64,000 nt of DNA, from positions 169,296 through 233,295 of the forward strand of contig JAPLOF010000058.1 in NCBI GenBank assembly GCA_026692665.1, in the 5' to 3' direction. The notes under the pieces are model-generated. The model was not told the origin of the DNA. It ran no database searches and saw only the letters and a list, made by a program, of their open reading frames with translations. Positions 61,681 to 64,000 of this stretch are shown in pieces (within the stretch, counting starts at the first letter, position 1; the number at the start of each line of letters is the position of its first letter). Source of the stretch: Planctomycetota bacterium. GTDB taxonomy: Bacteria > Planctomycetota > UBA1135 > GCA-002686595. The translations under genes were made by a program, and so were the position numbers.

Positions 61681-62979
61681 CTATCCGCGGGCCGCGCCCC
61701 GGGGAGCCGCTTCGGAGAGCCCGCGCAGCGCGCGGAGCAGCAGGTCATAGGCGGTGTTCGCCGCGAATTCCCGCACCAGATCGCGCCCCAGGTCGAGGAA
61801 GCGGCGCTCCTCCGTGGTCACGACGCCGTCGGCCGAGATCCCGAACCAGACGAGCCCCACCGGCTTCTCGGCCGTTCCCCCACCCGGTCCGGCGACCCCC
61901 GTGATCGAGACCGCGAGCCGCGCGCCCGAGCGCGCCGCCGCGCCGCGCGCCATCGCGGCCGCGACGGGCGCCGAGACGGCACCGTGAGCGGCGAACAGGG
62001 CCGGATCGACGCCCAGGAGGTCCGTCTTGGCGCGGTTCGCGTAGGTCACGAAACCGTACTCGAGGACCGCGCTGATCCCCGGGACGCGCGTCAGCCGTTC
62101 GGCGGCGAGGCCGCCCGTGCACGATTCCGCCAGCGCGACGGTCACGCCGCGCGCGAGCAGCGTGCGCCCGAGCACGCGGGCGAGGTCCGGTTCGTCCTCG
62201 CTGAAGAGCCAGGCACCGAAGCGCTCGCGGATCTCGGCCGCGCGCGCTTCGGCCAGCGCGATCGCGGCGGCGCGCGTCGGCGCCTCGGCGCGCAGCGAGA
62301 CCGACAGGCGTCCCCCGCTCGCGGTCACGCCGACGAGCGGGTTCGCGTCGCGCGCCATCCACGCGCCAGCTGCGTCGGCCAGCGCGCTCTCGGGGATGCC
62401 GTAGAGGTGGAACGCGCGGCGCTCGATGCAGGGCAAGTCGGGAACGCGGGCGCGGAGCCGCGGCAGCACGTGCTCGGCGAGCATCGGCCGCATCTCGCGC
62501 GGCGGCCCGGGCAGCGCGAAGACCCGTGCGCCCGCGATCTCGAGCGCGAAGCCGGCCGCCGTGCCGTTCGGGTTGGGCAGCACGTCCGCGCCGCGCGGGA
62601 AGAGCGCCTGGCGCACGTTGGCTTCCGCGAAGGGCCGGCCGCGGCGCGCGAAGAGCTCGCGCAATCCCTGCAACACGGCTTCGTCGCGGACGAGCTCCGC
62701 CCCCGCGGCGCGCGCGGCGGCGTGGCGCGTCACGTCGTCGAGCGTGGGACCGAGGCCGCCGGTGACGATGATCGCGCCGTGGCTCGCGGCGAGCTCGAGC
62801 AAGGTGTGCACGAGGGCGTCCTCGTCGTCGCCCAGCACCGTGAAGCGCCTGGGCTCGAAGCCGGCGTCGATCAGCGCGCGCGCGATCTCGGACGAGTTCG
62901 TGTCGACATGGCGCCCCTCGACCAGCTCGTCGCCGGTGCCGACGAGCGCCACGCACAGGTCACGCCGCGGCGTGCTCAC
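61681..62979 (-). CDS. cinA: CinA family competence/damage protein, nicotinamide-nucleotide amidohydrolase
   Basis: The 432-aa two-domain protein has an N-terminal MoaB/MogA-like domain (VGTGDELVEGRHVDTN, VTGGLGPTLDDVT) and a C-terminal PncC amidohydrolase domain (ALAESCTGG, VSITGVAGPGGGTAEKPVG). It should hydrolyse nicotinamide mononucleotide in the pyridine salvage cycle, with a possible ADP-ribose pyrophosphatase N-domain. The start is GTG 62979 overlapping the tatC stop (GTGA). Length is typical. Confidence 0.95.
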   Translation of the reverse strand: MSTPRRDLCVALVGTGDELVEGRHVDTNSSEIARALIDAGFEPRRFTVLGDDEDALVHTLLELAASHGAIIVTGGLGPTLDDVTRHAAARAAGAELVRDEAVLQGLRELFARRGRPFAEANVRQALFPRGADVLPNPNGTAAGFALEIAGARVFALPGPPREMRPMLAEHVLPRLRARVPDLPCIERRAFHLYGIPESALADAAGAWMARDANPLVGVTASGGRLSVSLRAEAPTRAAAIALAEARAAEIRERFGAWLFSEDEPDLARVLGRTLLARGVTVALAESCTGGLAAERLTRVPGISAVLEYGFVTYANRAKTDLLGVDPALFAAHGAVSAPVAAAMARGAAARSGARLAVSITGVAGPGGGTAEKPVGLVWFGISADGVVTTEERRFLDLGRDLVREFAANTAYDLLLRALRGLSEAAPRGAARG

Positions 62980-63863
62980 GTCGCGCTTTCCGCGGGCTTC
63001 TGCCGCGGCTTGCCGCGCCAGCGCGCGAGCAGGATGCCGATCTCGTACAGCACGATCATCGGCGCGGTCGTGAGGAGCTGCGTGTACGCGTCGGGACTCG
63101 GCGTGATGACCGCCGCGACGAAGAGCGCGATGACGATGAAGTGCTTGCGCCACTTGCCGTAGCTCTTGGCCTCGATGAGCCCGATCGAAGAGAAGAACAC
63201 CATGAGGATCGGCAGCTGGAAGGTCGCCCCGATCGAGAGACACATCATGGACAGGAAGTCGAAGTACTTCTCGAGACCCAGCTGCGGCTTGACGAGCTCG
63301 ACGGGCAGCGTCGTCGACAGGAAGTAGAGGCCCGAGGGCACGATCAGGAAGAAGCAGAACGCGGCACCCGTCAGGAACAGGAACACGCTGAGCGGGAAGT
63401 ACAGACGCACGAGGCGCTTTTCGTGCTTGTAGAGCCCGGCCGCGATGAACTGCCACAGCTCGAAGAGCACGTAGGGCCCGGCCAGGAACGCCGCGACGTA
63501 GAGCGAGACGTTCAGCGACACGAAGAAGCTGTCCCCGACGCCGAAGCTCGACAGGCGCTCCTCGACGGGATTGCGCAGGCGCTTGTCGGCCGGGTCCGCC
63601 GACAGGAAGAACTCCTCGCGGGACTTCTGCGGGTCCGCCGCGAGGGACGCCTCGCTGCGCTCGACGAGATCCGCGTTGATGCGCTGGACGGCCGTCTGCC
63701 ACGGCCACATGACGCGCTGGATGACCTCTTCCTTGAACGTCCAGGCCAGGACCAGCGCCAGGATGAGCGCCACGAGGCTGCGCGTGATGCGCTTGCGCAA
63801 CTCCTCGAGGTGTCCCCCGAGGGTCATGCGTGTGTGCTCGAGGTCGTCCGTCTGCGGCGCCAT
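62976..63863 (-). CDS. tatC: Twin-arginine translocase subunit TatC
   Basis: The 295-aa six-helix receptor subunit of the Tat export system has an N-terminal HLEELRKRITRS and, at helix 2, the conserved GPYVLFELWQFIAAGLYKHEKR segment. The periplasmic loop between helices 1 and 2 is expanded by about 45 polar residues (about 55-105) compared with E. coli TatC. A TATAAC at 63878-63883 is 14 nt before the ATG. tatA/tatB are not in the window. Confidence 0.95.
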   Translation of the reverse strand: MAPQTDDLEHTRMTLGGHLEELRKRITRSLVALILALVLAWTFKEEVIQRVMWPWQTAVQRINADLVERSEASLAADPQKSREEFFLSADPADKRLRNPVEERLSSFGVGDSFFVSLNVSLYVAAFLAGPYVLFELWQFIAAGLYKHEKRLVRLYFPLSVFLFLTGAAFCFFLIVPSGLYFLSTTLPVELVKPQLGLEKYFDFLSMMCLSIGATFQLPILMVFFSSIGLIEAKSYGKWRKHFIVIALFVAAVITPSPDAYTQLLTTAPMIVLYEIGILLARWRGKPRQKPAESAT

Positions 63864-63900
63864 GAGGGCGGGGGAGTGTTATACGGGAGGCGGGCGTGTC

Positions 63901-64000
63901 CGGAGCCGGGCTCGACTTCGCCGTCCGCGACGCGAGGGTCGGAGCGCGAGGGGGGGCTCGCGTCGCGGTCCGGCGGTACGGAGCCAGGCTCGACTCCGCC
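63901..64000. repeat. Direct-repeat pair enclosing an inverted repeat (cut by window edge)
   Basis: A 22-bp unit at 63901-63922 recurs at 63979-64000 with 20 of 22 matches (both CGGAGCC, then GGCTCGACT, then CGCC). Between them CCGCGACGCGAG (63925-63936) is inverted as CTCGCGTCGCGG (63957-63968). The pattern runs off the window, so the unit could be part of a longer array. It lies upstream of tatC. Confidence 0.6.

Overview
The window is 64 kb of very GC-rich (about 70%), densely coded bacterial chromosome with no phage, plasmid, CRISPR or rRNA genes. Several features fit a free-living member of the Planctomycetota, probably one of the deep uncultured or marine lineages: a secreted protein built from PPC-like modules with a characteristic C-terminal region, membrane-anchored Ser/Thr kinases with long C-terminal extensions, many lipoprotein or exported peptidases, and a lipid A/heptose pathway. 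The phylum call is an inference from family style, not from a marker-gene phylogeny. Most gene starts lack a clear Shine-Dalgarno. Many downstream genes start with GTG or ATG inside the upstream stop codon (GTGA or ATGA overlaps). Promoters, where readable, look like TTGAC(x) and TA(G/C)(G/C)(A/T)T, 17-18 bp apart.

Layout. 1-6829: the end of a glycine riboswitch, then gcvT-gcvH-gcvP (glycine cleavage), an HDOD signalling protein and a LipM-like octanoyltransferase that probably lipoylates GcvH. 6826-16652: a sulfatase-like lipoprotein, a TPR Ser/Thr kinase, a TIGR04282-type glycosyltransferase and an acyl-CoA dehydrogenase (minus strand), then an overlapping run of a coiled-coil exported protein, phosphatidylserine decarboxylase and a carboxymuconolactone-decarboxylase-like protein, and an MFS exporter. 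16656-16870: a 215-bp element with 23-bp terminal inverted repeats between two convergent genes. 16881-27517 (minus strand): a large membrane kinase overlapping a degenerate exported metalloprotease, an FHA-GAF-sigma54 activator, an enoyl-CoA hydratase and a PPC-repeat secreted protein. 27798-32383: a polytopic membrane protein facing two GT9 heptosyltransferase-like genes and a WaaP-like LPS kinase. 32543-35142: a glutamate dehydrogenase and an overlapping second GDH that has lost two of the three active-site lysines, followed by a textbook terminator.

35415-36452 and 49138-50145 encode two members of an unrecognised exported family. 36542-40650 is a tightly overlapped operon of a radical SAM protein, a PfkB sugar kinase, an RfaE2-like nucleotidyltransferase and a TauE-like exporter, which looks like a second nucleotide-sugar route. 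40748-46768 holds an ATP-grasp protein, an M16 peptidase lipoprotein and an S9C peptidase. 46819-50844 holds an APC permease, an RlmA-type 23S rRNA methyltransferase, the second exported paralogue and a DUF350 membrane protein. 51084-55317 holds a DPP-IV-like lipoprotein and a GHKL ATPase with an Ig-like region. 55607-63863 (minus strand) is a housekeeping envelope block: tatC, cinA, tRNA-Gln, a small exported protein, rpoZ, lpxK, an LpxL-type acyltransferase, hldD and hldE. The right edge enters another repeat.

Together the genes point to a diderm envelope with heptose-containing lipopolysaccharide, riboswitch-controlled glycine catabolism tied to lipoylation, and heavy investment in secreted or lipid-anchored hydrolases and surface proteins. 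The most unusual items are the GDH/pseudo-GDH pair, the exported two-member family, the radical SAM/heptose-like operon, the GHKL-Ig ATPase and the terminal-inverted-repeat element.
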